Source: an uncultured Eubacteriales bacterium | GTDB lineage: Bacteria > Bacillota > Clostridia > Oscillospirales > Acutalibacteraceae | Length of the DNA stretch: 24,811 nucleotides | NCBI GenBank assembly: GCA_948933715.1 | Contig: CAQZPH010000005.1 | Span: forward strand, 15,786 to 40,596 | Direction: 5' to 3' | Shown here: positions 1 to 7,668 of the stretch, in pieces | Layout: each line of letters starts with the position of its first letter | Numbering within the stretch: position 1 is the stretch's first letter | Notes under the pieces: model-generated | What the model saw: only the letters and a program-made list of their open reading frames with translations | Database searches by the model: none | What the model was told of the DNA's origin: nothing | Made by a program: the position numbers and the translations under genes

Positions 1-432
1 TCTGTCAACTGTTCCGATACCCGCATTATATGCACACAATGCTTCAACAACCCCACCATATTTCTTTTCTAATATAGATAAAAGATATGTTCCATACTCT
101 ATATTAGTCTTAGGATCCTTTAAATGTCCCACATCCATATAAGACATTAAATTATGTCTTTGCAACCAGTCAAAAGTTTCGGGCATTATTTGCATAAGCC
201 CTATGGCCCCTGCTACTGATTGCACATCTTGCCTAAAGTTACTCTCTGATTTAATAACAGATAATATCAACTCTTTATCTACATTATATTTAGCAGCATT
301 CACGTTAACATATTCAAAGTATTTAATAGGATAAGCTTTTCTTAAAAAAAATGAGTATCCGCAATAAACAGTTGCACCCATAAATATTAAAAGAGTAGTT
401 GCTAAAGTTATAAATCTCCACTTAAGTTTCAT
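1..432 (-). CDS. Lytic transglycosylase, Slt/GH23 family (3' end cut by window edge)
   Basis: A membrane-anchored murein lytic transglycosylase, which cleaves the MurNAc-GlcNAc bond of peptidoglycan to give 1,6-anhydro-MurNAc ends. I translated 144 codons from the ATG at 432 down to base 1; the C-terminus lies outside the window. Residues 1-30 hold a short basic start and one hydrophobic segment (signal anchor). The SLT domain follows, with the catalytic Glu63 in IKSESNF, then GAIGLMQIMPETF and CAYNAGIGTVDR, which are typical SLT motifs. The start overlaps the coaE stop by 11 bp, which indicates translational coupling at the end of the prfA-sua5-coaE cluster. The family assignment is firm; the exact substrate and role (division, sporulation or turnover) cannot be told. 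Confidence 0.9.
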   Translation of the reverse strand, partial: MKLKWRFITLATTLLIFMGATVYCGYSFFLRKAYPIKYFEYVNVNAAKYNVDKELILSVIKSESNFRQDVQSVAGAIGLMQIMPETFDWLQRHNLMSYMDVGHLKDPKTNIEYGTYLLSILEKKYGGVVEALCAYNAGIGTVDR

Positions 433-1039
433 TTTCTTCTCCGATTATTTTTGATAGAACCAATTTAGTAGATTTAAAAATGTCATTTAAATCCCCGTTG
501 TTAGACAAAATGTAATCTGCATTATTTTTATAATACTCATCTTTATTCTGTGCCGAAATTCTAAGGTTTATTAATTCTTCACTAAGATTATCCCTTTTTA
601 TTAGCCTCTCTTTTCTAATATCCTTACCTGCAATTATAGCAATCGTATAATCACAAAAAACATCAAGTCCTGTTTCAAACAACAAAGGTACATCAAGAAT
701 AATTACATTTTTCATTTCAAGTTTATATTTATCTATTTCTGATTTTATTGCATCTTTAATAATAGGATGCGTTATTTCATTTAACATTTTCACATTTTCT
801 TTGTTTAAAAAAGCTTTTTGAGATAAGATTTTTCTAATTAAATTATTATTTTCGTCGAGGATATCCTGACCAAAGTAATCAGCTAAAGAAGTTTTGCAAC
901 TTAAACTTTCTTCAATTACTTTCTTTGCAATTTTATCCGCATCTATAACGCTATACCCATTTTTAATAAGATTTTCACACACTGTGGACTTTCCTGATCC
1001 TGTTGGGCCTGTGACCCCTATCACAATCATATCATTCAT
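422..1039 (-). CDS. coaE: Dephospho-CoA kinase
   Basis: Catalyses the last step of coenzyme A synthesis, phosphorylating the ribose 3'-OH of dephospho-CoA with ATP, in the cytoplasm. The 205-residue protein matches the usual family length. It opens with the Walker A loop GPTGSGKS (residues 11-18) and has the IDADKIA motif (about 32-38) and the LDVPLLFETG segment of the CoA-binding lid region. I chose the ATG at 1039 because TTTAGGAG lies 7 nt upstream of it; an in-frame TTG at 1066 would add nine residues but has no ribosome site and almost touches the sua5 stop. It is followed directly, with overlap, by the lytic transglycosylase gene. Confidence 0.95.
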   Translation of the reverse strand: MNDMIVIGVTGPTGSGKSTVCENLIKNGYSVIDADKIAKKVIEESLSCKTSLADYFGQDILDENNNLIRKILSQKAFLNKENVKMLNEITHPIIKDAIKSEIDKYKLEMKNVIILDVPLLFETGLDVFCDYTIAIIAGKDIRKERLIKRDNLSEELINLRISAQNKDEYYKNNADYILSNNGDLNDIFKSTKLVLSKIIGEENET

Positions 1040-1076
1040 CTTTTCACTCCTAAAAATCCACCGCAACTTACAAAAC

Positions 1077-2090
1077 TTAAAGTTCTACAACGTTAAATCC
1101 AGCAGCACGAATTAATCTATTATATACCGCTAACCCAATGCCATCCATACGTGGGCACCTTGCATACACTACGTCTATATCTTTAAGCTTATCTACTTTT
1201 CTTAATGAATCAAAAAGCATTTCTGCTTGTAAATTTAAATCATCTTCTTTTCCGTAACTCACACTTGGAACATGTAAGTAATCTATATCTTCATCATAAC
1301 AAAGCGCTGCAACGTGTTTATCTGCTATTTTATTTATGTAATTTATATATTGCTCTTTCTTCCCCTTTATAATAACCACTCTAACTTTCGGAGCATAATG
1401 CTTATATTTCATCCCCGGAGACAAAGGTTTTTCATTTTTCTTTAGTGGATTAACTAGAGATACATCAACATCTAGTTTTCCCAGCACTTCTCTTAGCTGC
1501 TCAGGTGTAACTGCACCAGGACGCAGCAACCGTGGAACATCTGTGCACAAAGAAACAACTGTTGACTCAAGCCCAACTCCACAAGTTCCAGCATCAACTA
1601 TCGCATCAATTTTACCATATAGATCCGATATAACATGTTCAACTTTAGTGGGACTTGGGCTCCCTGATAAATTAGCAGAAGGTGCTGCAAGCGGACAACC
1701 CGACTCTTTTATTATCCTACGGGCTATCGGGTGCTGCGGTAACCTTACAGCTACAGAATCAAGACCTCCGCTTACTTCCTGCGGTATAATATCCGATTTT
1801 TTTAAAATCATTGTAAGAGGTCCTGGCCAAAAGGCCGCAGCTAATTTTTTTGCTATAGGTGAAAATTCCTTAACTATATTATATATCTCATCAATCTGCG
1901 AAATATGTACAATCAAAGGATTATCGCACGGTCTTCCTTTTGCTTTAAATATACTTTCCACTGCTTTTTTATCTAAAGCATTAGCAGCAAGACCATATAC
2001 TGTTTCTGTTGGTATTGCAACAAGACCACCCGACTTTAAAATATCTGCTGCAACTTTTGTATCCTCCGGCAATAATATTTGAGTTTTCAT
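1077..2090 (-). CDS. sua5: L-threonylcarbamoyladenylate synthase, Sua5 type
   Basis: Makes threonylcarbamoyl-AMP from threonine, bicarbonate and ATP, the first step of the universal t6A37 modification of ANN-decoding tRNAs. At 337 residues it is the two-domain Sua5 form rather than the short TsaC form. The YrdC domain covers about residues 10-200, with PTETVYGL (27-34), the KGRP loop (51-54), APSANLSGS and LRPGAVT. The linker ends in SPGMKYKHYAP (224-234), which is conserved in Sua5, and the C-terminal Sua5 domain runs to the end. The start ATG lies 15 bp after the prfA stop, with a weak GAAGTGA ribosome site, so it is probably cotranscribed and coupled with prfA. TsaB, TsaD and TsaE are not in the window. 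Confidence 0.95.
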   Translation of the reverse strand: MKTQILLPEDTKVAADILKSGGLVAIPTETVYGLAANALDKKAVESIFKAKGRPCDNPLIVHISQIDEIYNIVKEFSPIAKKLAAAFWPGPLTMILKKSDIIPQEVSGGLDSVAVRLPQHPIARRIIKESGCPLAAPSANLSGSPSPTKVEHVISDLYGKIDAIVDAGTCGVGLESTVVSLCTDVPRLLRPGAVTPEQLREVLGKLDVDVSLVNPLKKNEKPLSPGMKYKHYAPKVRVVIIKGKKEQYINYINKIADKHVAALCYDEDIDYLHVPSVSYGKEDDLNLQAEMLFDSLRKVDKLKDIDVVYARCPRMDGIGLAVYNRLIRAAGFNVVEL

Positions 2091-2105
2091 ATTTTAATTC
2101 ACTTC

Positions 2106-3188
2106 TTATTCTTTACTTTCTATTGTACTTTCAAGTTTTGCAGCTCTATCGGCTGTTATCAATGAGTCTATAACTTCATCCATATCTCCATTTAATATAT
2201 CCTCGAGCCGGTATAACGTTAGACCTATTCTATGATCTGTTAGCCTGCCTTGAGGATAATTATATGTTCTGATTCTCTCTGATCTATCACCAGTTCCAAC
2301 TTGAGTTTTTCTTTCCTGCGCCATAGCATCCGTCTGTTCTTGCATTTTAGCTTCAAGCAGCCGTGCCTTTAAAACTTTCATAGCTTTATCTTTATTTTTA
2401 TACTGACTACGTTCATCCTGGCATTCTACAACCACGCCGGTTGGTAAATGTGTAATTCTAATAGCGGATTCCGTTTTATTTATATGCTGACCACCCGCAC
2501 CACTAGCTCTAAATGTATCTATTTGAAGATCTGATGGATTTATATCTATTTCAACATCTTCAGCTTCTGGTAAAACCGCTACAGTAACTGTGGAAGTATG
2601 AATTCTACCCTGTGCTTCTGTTTCAGGGACTCTTTGAACTCTATGCACACCGCTTTCATATTTAAGACGGGAATACGCACCATCTCCTGAAATCATAAAA
2701 CTTATTTCTTTATATCCACCAAGCTCTGTTTCGTTTGCATTAACTATTTCAGTTTTCCAGGCCTTAGTCTCAGCATACATACTGTACATTCTAAAAAGAA
2801 CTCCAGAAAACAAAGCTGCTTCTTCTCCGCCTGCGCCACCTCTTATTTCAACAATAACGTTCCTATCGTCATTTGGATCTTTTGGTAAAAGCAATATTTT
2901 TAATTCCTCTGATATTCTTTCAAGTGATTCTCTTGACTCCTCGAGTTCAAGTTCCACCATTTCTCTAAAATCCCTATCCAGGCCACCATCGTTTAAAAGC
3001 TGTTTTGCTTCTTCAGCGTTATTTTTAGCTTTTTTATATTCTTCATACTTCTCAACAATAGGAACCAAATTTTTCTGTTCTTTCATAAGAGACTTGTACT
3101 TTTCTTGGTCAGATACAATAGCTGGATCATACAGCATTTCGTTTATCTCATCGTTTCTTTTTTTAAAAACCTCTAGCTTATCGAACAA
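2106..3188 (-). CDS. prfA: Peptide chain release factor 1 (TTG start)
   Basis: RF1 recognises UAA and UAG in the ribosomal A site and triggers peptide release. The 360-residue protein has the N-terminal helical domain (1-95), then the codon-reading tripeptide in RVPETEAQG (P188-E189-T190; the PxT form separates RF1 from RF2, which carries SPF), and the catalytic GGQ at 232-234 within ASGAGGQHINKT. The Gln is the site methylated by PrmC, whose gene is not here. The start codon is TTG, with AAGGTGG seven bases upstream; no ATG fits better. It sits 17 bp after the DUF951 gene and 15 bp before sua5, so it is part of one transcription unit. Confidence 0.96.
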   Translation of the reverse strand: MFDKLEVFKKRNDEINEMLYDPAIVSDQEKYKSLMKEQKNLVPIVEKYEEYKKAKNNAEEAKQLLNDGGLDRDFREMVELELEESRESLERISEELKILLLPKDPNDDRNVIVEIRGGAGGEEAALFSGVLFRMYSMYAETKAWKTEIVNANETELGGYKEISFMISGDGAYSRLKYESGVHRVQRVPETEAQGRIHTSTVTVAVLPEAEDVEIDINPSDLQIDTFRASGAGGQHINKTESAIRITHLPTGVVVECQDERSQYKNKDKAMKVLKARLLEAKMQEQTDAMAQERKTQVGTGDRSERIRTYNYPQGRLTDHRIGLTLYRLEDILNGDMDEVIDSLITADRAAKLESTIESKE

Positions 3189-3205
3189 AACAATACCACC
3201 TTTTT

Positions 3206-3400
3206 TTATACATTATTATCTTCTTTTCTTATTATTTTTTTTATATTTTTTTCTATTTTCGAACGCTTTACCATCATCTCATGGTTACATGTAGTGCAAT
3301 GCAGTTTAAAGTCCATCCCCGATCGCAGTACTAAGAATTTATTACCCTTACAAGGATGCGGTTTTTTCATCTCAAGCAAATCTCCAATTCTTACATCCAA
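3206..3400 (-). CDS. DUF951 family small zinc-ribbon-like protein
   Basis: A 64-residue protein of the DUF951 family, which is widespread in Firmicutes and of unknown function. It starts MDVRIGD, continues with the family signature KKPHPCKGNKF and GMDFKLHC, and carries Cys17, Cys35, Cys38 and His40 as probable metal ligands. The C-terminal third is strongly basic, which suggests nucleic acid binding, but that is inference. I chose the TTG at 3400 because it yields the family's usual MD(I/V)xxGD start and has GGTGGTG about 6 nt upstream; longer readings to 3415 lack a ribosome site. It is the first gene of the minus-strand cluster, downstream of the promoter at 3446-3474. Confidence 0.85.
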   Translation of the reverse strand: MDVRIGDLLEMKKPHPCKGNKFLVLRSGMDFKLHCTTCNHEMMVKRSKIEKNIKKIIRKEDNNV

Positions 3401-3445
3401 CTCTAACACCACCAAAATTAAAAGTACAAAGCGTATATGATATTA

Positions 3446-3474
3446 ATTATAACATTTTTACATATGTACAGCAA
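3446..3474 (-). promoter_or_regulatory. Promoter for the DUF951-prfA-sua5-coaE cluster
   Basis: On the minus strand, -35 TTGCTG (3469-3474), a 17-bp spacer and a perfect -10 TATAAT (3446-3451). It is divergent from the birA promoter; the two core promoters are only about 8 bp apart. The spacer holds the 10-bp palindrome TACATATGTA (3459-3468). Confidence 0.6.
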
Positions 3475-3481
3475 ATATTTA

Positions 3482-3510
3482 TTGTAAATTCCTTAACATA
3501 ATTATATAAT
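3482..3510 (+). promoter_or_regulatory. Promoter for birA
   Basis: -35 TTGTAA (3482-3487), 17-bp spacer, perfect -10 TATAAT (3505-3510). The ATG of birA follows 20 bp after the -10, with the ribosome site AAAGGAG between them, so the 5' leader must be very short. Confidence 0.65.
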
Positions 3511-3530
3511 AAAAAGAAAAGGAGCAAAAA

Positions 3531-4298
3531 ATGAATTTCTCAGAAGTTAAATGTAAAATCTCGGGGGATATATTCTACAAAAACCAAGTGGATTCCACAA
3601 ACAATTGGGCCAAACGTTTTTATCTTGAGCACCAAAAAGAATTAAATGCAGTTTTCATTGCAGATATGCAAACTCACGGTAAAGGCCGCCTGGGAAGGGA
3701 GTGGCTTTGCGAATCCGGGAAACAAATAAATATGTCTATTTTATTGTTCCCTCAAAACAATGTAGATAATTTGCAAATGCTTTGCCTATGTTCTGCACTG
3801 GCCGTTTATAATTCTATTAAAGAATTAATCAATATACCCTGTCAAATCAAATGGCCAAATGATATCCTTATTAACAACCGCAAAGTCTGTGGTATATTAT
3901 GTGAAAGTGTTTTCTTAAAAAGCAACCGCCCCGCTTCTATCGTTGGCATAGGGGTAAACGTTAAAAATGATGTTTTTCCTTCCTCTCTTGCAGATAAGGT
4001 AACATCTTTATTCCTCGAATCTTACAAAATATTTAGCCGATCTACTTTAATTAATAGTATTCTAGATAAATTTTATGATTATTATAATAAATTTAGCTTA
4101 TCGGAATTTGATGATATTATAACGGAATATAAATCTATTTGCACCTCTATAAACAAAAGTGTTAAAATATCAATCGATGGCAAAACTACTGTGGGTACTG
4201 CAATTGATATTAATAACTGGGGAGATCTTATAGTACAACTAGATTCAGGGAAAATAATTCCTATAACCCACGGAGAAATAGTTCACCAAAACATTTAA
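3531..4298 (+). CDS. birA: Biotin--[biotin carboxyl carrier protein] ligase, monofunctional
   Basis: Activates biotin as biotinyl-AMP and transfers it to a lysine of biotin-dependent carboxylases. The 255-residue protein has the biotin/ATP-binding loop GKGRLGREW (50-58), KWPND (107-111), GILCES and GIGVNV (139-144), and ends in a small C-terminal beta domain. It lacks the N-terminal winged helix of the bifunctional BirA repressors, so it should modify proteins but not control the bio genes. It stands alone on the plus strand, opposite to both neighbours, and ends at a strong hairpin (4319-4355). The start has AAAGGAG 8 nt upstream. Confidence 0.95.
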   Translation: MNFSEVKCKISGDIFYKNQVDSTNNWAKRFYLEHQKELNAVFIADMQTHGKGRLGREWLCESGKQINMSILLFPQNNVDNLQMLCLCSALAVYNSIKELINIPCQIKWPNDILINNRKVCGILCESVFLKSNRPASIVGIGVNVKNDVFPSSLADKVTSLFLESYKIFSRSTLINSILDKFYDYYNKFSLSEFDDIITEYKSICTSINKSVKISIDGKTTVGTAIDINNWGDLIVQLDSGKIIPITHGEIVHQNI

Positions 4299-4318
4299 TC
4301 ATGTTATTTCAAATTAAT

Positions 4319-4355
4319 AAGGCACATACCTTTAGTGGTATGTGCCTTGTTTTTA
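4319..4355. terminator. Rho-independent terminator shared by birA and glnS
   Basis: Perfect 12-bp stem AAGGCACATACC / GGTATGTGCCTT (4319-4330 and 4337-4348) with loop TTTAGT, followed on the plus strand by TTGTTTTTA. On the minus strand the tail is only ATTAATTT, so it is strong for birA and weaker for glnS, whose stop codon (4353-4355) lies in the T-tract. Confidence 0.85.
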
Positions 4356-6068
4356 TTTGTTAGCTTTTTTAAATCCATCTTTTAAAGAAACTGATCTATT
4401 AAATACTAAGTTTCCGGGTTTACTTTCTACATTATCAATACAGAAATATCCTAGTCTCATAAATTGATAGCTTGCCGGAGCCGTAGCATCCGCTAAAGTA
4501 TTTTCTATTTTGCATCCCTTAAGTACTTTTAATGAATCCTCGTTAACATAATCTAAAAAGTTTTTCTCACCATTTTCAGGGTCAGGTACAATAAACAAAT
4601 TATCATATAATCTCACTGTTGCATCAACTGCCGTTTTTGCATCTACCCAATGAATAGTTCCTTTAACTTTTCTGCCATCAGGGGTATTACCACCTCTAGT
4701 TTCAGGGTCATACTCTGCATATACTTCTATAACGTTTCCATTTTCATCGGTTTTGCAACCACTGCAACGCACAATATAAGTACTTTTCAGTCTAACTTCA
4801 TTACCAGGAAAAAGCCTAAAATATCCTTTAACTGGTTCTTGCATAAAGTCATCTTTTTCTATAAACAGTTCTCTTGAAAAAGTTATTTCACGAGTTTTTT
4901 CTTCTGGCTTATTTGGGTTATTCTCTACTTCAAACTTTTCTGTTTTATCCTCGGGATAATTTGTAATAATCAATTTAACTGGATTTAACACTGCCATTAC
5001 TCTTTGTGCGTTTTGATTTAAATCTTCACGCAAACAATGCTCTAAAAAGCTATAGTCAACCGTACTATTAACTTTCGAAACACCAATTCTCTCACAAAAA
5101 TTGCGAATTGAATTAGGTGTATACCCACGCCGTCTAAGCCCAGATAAAGTTGGCATTCTAGGGTCATCCCAACCACTTACGTAACCTTTTTCAACAAGTT
5201 CACGCAGTTTTCTTTTGCTCATAACAGTATTATTAATTCCAAGCCTTGCAAATTCTATTTGCCTAGGTTTAGATGGTAAATCTATATTATTAATGACCCA
5301 ATCATAAAGTGGTCTATGATCTTCAAATTCTAGCGAACAAAGTGAATGGGTGATCCCCTCCATAGCGTCCTCAATTGGATGAGCATAATCATACATAGGA
5401 TATATACACCATTTATCACCCGTTCTATGGTGATGCGCATGGTTTATTCTATATAGCACGGGATCTCTCATATTAAAGTTTCCAGAAGCTAAATCTATTT
5501 TAGCTCTAAGAGTCATTTTGCCGTCTTCAAATTCACCGTCACGCATTCTTTTAAACAAATCTAAACTTTCTTCAATTGGTCTATCTCTAAAAGGGCTAAC
5601 TGCAGGCTTTAAAAGATCCCCTCTATTTTTTCTTACTTCATCAGGTGTTAATTCACACACATAAGCAAGGCCTTTTTTTATAAGATCACAAGCAAAATTA
5701 TACATATCCTCAAAATAATCAGATGCATAATAAAACCTATCATCCCAATCAAAACCTAACCATTTTATGTCTTCTTTTATTGCATCAACATACAAAACGT
5801 CTTCCTTAGCGGGGTTAGTGTCGTCCATTCTCAGGTTACAAATTCCATTAAACTTTTCAGCCATTCCAAAATCAATGCAAATAGCTTTAGCATGACCAAT
5901 ATGAAGATATCCATTAGGTTCTGGAGGGAACCTTGTGTGAATTTTCTTGCCTTCAAAACGACCACCTGGTTTTATATCATCTTTTATAAAATCTTTTATA
6001 AAATTATTATTTTCCTCAGTTTCTTGTGAAACTTCCATTTCTTTTTTCTCTTTTATTTCATTATTCAA
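4353..6068 (-). CDS. glnS: Glutaminyl-tRNA synthetase
   Basis: Charges tRNA-Gln with glutamine directly. The 571-residue class I synthetase has FPPEPNGYLHIGHAKA (HIGH at 56-59), the tRNA-contacting segment around VLYRINHAHHHRTG, and the MSKRK signature at about 283-287, which gives GlnRS rather than GluRS. The C-terminal part (from about residue 340) is the two beta-barrel anticodon-binding domains. The first 35 residues are a charged, low-complexity extension rich in Glu and Lys before the conserved core. It follows gltX by 38 bp with no terminator between them, so the two are cotranscribed. Many Firmicutes lack glnS and use GluRS plus GatCAB; its presence here implies direct Gln-tRNA synthesis, at least in part. 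Confidence 0.96.
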   Translation of the reverse strand: MNNEIKEKKEMEVSQETEENNNFIKDFIKDDIKPGGRFEGKKIHTRFPPEPNGYLHIGHAKAICIDFGMAEKFNGICNLRMDDTNPAKEDVLYVDAIKEDIKWLGFDWDDRFYYASDYFEDMYNFACDLIKKGLAYVCELTPDEVRKNRGDLLKPAVSPFRDRPIEESLDLFKRMRDGEFEDGKMTLRAKIDLASGNFNMRDPVLYRINHAHHHRTGDKWCIYPMYDYAHPIEDAMEGITHSLCSLEFEDHRPLYDWVINNIDLPSKPRQIEFARLGINNTVMSKRKLRELVEKGYVSGWDDPRMPTLSGLRRRGYTPNSIRNFCERIGVSKVNSTVDYSFLEHCLREDLNQNAQRVMAVLNPVKLIITNYPEDKTEKFEVENNPNKPEEKTREITFSRELFIEKDDFMQEPVKGYFRLFPGNEVRLKSTYIVRCSGCKTDENGNVIEVYAEYDPETRGGNTPDGRKVKGTIHWVDAKTAVDATVRLYDNLFIVPDPENGEKNFLDYVNEDSLKVLKGCKIENTLADATAPASYQFMRLGYFCIDNVESKPGNLVFNRSVSLKDGFKKANK

Positions 6069-6106
6069 TCGGCATATCTCCTCTTTATTCTCTACAGTAC
6101 TTATTA

Positions 6107-7573
6107 CTAGGCCAATTTAGAAAGACCTATATTAAGCCTTTTAAGAGATTCGGTTTTCCCCAGGATTTCAAGTATCTCTATTGCTCCACCTGGCGTAACT
6201 GTCATTCCTGATGCAGCTATTCTAACAGGCCACATTACTGTTCCGTTTTTCACTTCTAACCGTTGCGCCAAATCGATAAGACAATTATGTATAGAATCGT
6301 GCGTCCATTCAGGCAATTTTTCTAAAGCTTCAATTGCACTATTTAACATAACTTTGGAGTTCTCTACGGTAGTTTTACTTTTTTTATTAATAAATAAGTC
6401 GCTATCATATTCAGGTAACTCTTCAAAAAATCCTATCATCTCAGGAATCTGGTTAAGAACAGTAACCCTTTGATGTAATATCTCAGCTAGTTTAGTCCAA
6501 TCAAGTTCCTTTTTTATAACAGATTTAAAATATGGCACCGCAATCTGTGTAAACTCTTCTAGGGACATTGCTCTTATATATTCAGCGTTAAACCAGTTTA
6601 GCTTATCATAATCAAATACAGCAGGCGACTTGCTGATTCCATCTATTGAAAATGCATTTGTTAATTCTTTTAGGGTAAATATCTCCTTATTTTCCTTGGG
6701 GCACCAACCTAAAAGTGCAATATAATTTACAATAGCTCCCGGTAAATATCCCATTCCCACTAAATCTTCAAAACCTGTCGCTCCGTGCCTTTTTGATAAC
6801 TTTGAGATCGTTCCATCTGCATTTTTACCCGCAATTAAAGGCAAATGTATATATATTGGTTTTTCCCACCCAAATGCATCATATAAAAGATTGTATTTAG
6901 GTGTAGAGGATAAGTATTCACAACCTCTAACTACATGTGTTATATGCATATCATGGTCATCTATAACATTTGCAAAATTATATGTTGGGTATCCATCAGC
7001 CTTGATCAAAATTTGATCTTCTATCTCGCTATTTTCAACTGTAATAGACCCATAAACAGCATCTTCAAAAGTAGTAGACCCTTTAAGCGGCATTTTTTGC
7101 CTTATAACATATGGTACCTTGGCCGATAGCAAACTATCGATTTCTTCTTGAGACAGATCTCTACAATGCCTATCATACCCGCTTGAAAATTCTCCATTGC
7201 TACTTTTCTCGCTGTGAATTGAATTAAGCCTTTCTTTTGTGCAAAAGCAGTAGTAAGCTTTCCCTTCTTTTACAAGCTTTTCTGCCATGGGTTTATATAA
7301 ATCCTTGCGTTCGCTTTGCACATAGGGACCATACTCGCCACCAATATCCGGTCCTTCGTCGTATTTTAATCCCACAGTTTTTAATGTGTTATATATAATA
7401 TCAATTGCACCCGAAACTAACCTTTCTCTATCGGTATCTTCTATTCTAAGGATAAAATCCCCACCCATAGATTTTGCTATTAAATATTCATATAAAGCTG
7501 TTCTTAAGTTTCCAACATGCATAAACCCCGTGGGACTTGGCGCATATCTTGTTCGTACCTTGTTATTTGGCAT
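6107..7573 (-). CDS. gltX: Glutamyl-tRNA synthetase
   Basis: Charges tRNA-Glu with glutamate; the product also feeds tetrapyrrole synthesis in bacteria that use the C5 route. The 488-residue class I enzyme starts RTRYAPSPTGFMHVGN (HIGH variant HVGN at 19-22) and has KLSKRHG (about 255-261) as its KMSKS loop, then the GluRS segment NYIALLGWCPKENKE and the all-helical anticodon domain (about 330-488). The start ATG has GAAAGGA about 10 nt upstream. It is the first gene of the gltX-glnS pair behind a near-consensus promoter, with a leader of about 45 nt that is too short for a T-box. Confidence 0.96.
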   Translation of the reverse strand: MPNNKVRTRYAPSPTGFMHVGNLRTALYEYLIAKSMGGDFILRIEDTDRERLVSGAIDIIYNTLKTVGLKYDEGPDIGGEYGPYVQSERKDLYKPMAEKLVKEGKAYYCFCTKERLNSIHSEKSSNGEFSSGYDRHCRDLSQEEIDSLLSAKVPYVIRQKMPLKGSTTFEDAVYGSITVENSEIEDQILIKADGYPTYNFANVIDDHDMHITHVVRGCEYLSSTPKYNLLYDAFGWEKPIYIHLPLIAGKNADGTISKLSKRHGATGFEDLVGMGYLPGAIVNYIALLGWCPKENKEIFTLKELTNAFSIDGISKSPAVFDYDKLNWFNAEYIRAMSLEEFTQIAVPYFKSVIKKELDWTKLAEILHQRVTVLNQIPEMIGFFEELPEYDSDLFINKKSKTTVENSKVMLNSAIEALEKLPEWTHDSIHNCLIDLAQRLEVKNGTVMWPVRIAASGMTVTPGGAIEILEILGKTESLKRLNIGLSKLA

Positions 7574-7623
7574 AACTTTTATCCTTTCAATGTTTATCCT
7601 AAAAAATTTAACGTATTACATTA

Positions 7624-7651
7624 ATTATACCAAATTTTTAGATTTTATCAA
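7624..7651 (-). promoter_or_regulatory. Promoter for gltX-glnS
   Basis: Minus strand: -35 TTGATA (7646-7651), 16-bp spacer, perfect -10 TATAAT (7624-7629), about 50 bp before the gltX ATG. It begins 18 bp after the stop of the vanY-like gene; no hairpin separates them. Confidence 0.75.
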
Positions 7652-7668
7652 TTGTATACTAAAACTAA

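Noticed and set aside
1543..2082. Long open frame (179 codons) on the plus strand opposite sua5
   Set aside because: It is the mirror of a conserved gene, has no ribosome site and no recognisable protein motif.
7574..7668. T-box leader before gltX
   Set aside because: The leader after the promoter is only about 45 nt, with no specifier stem or T-box sequence.
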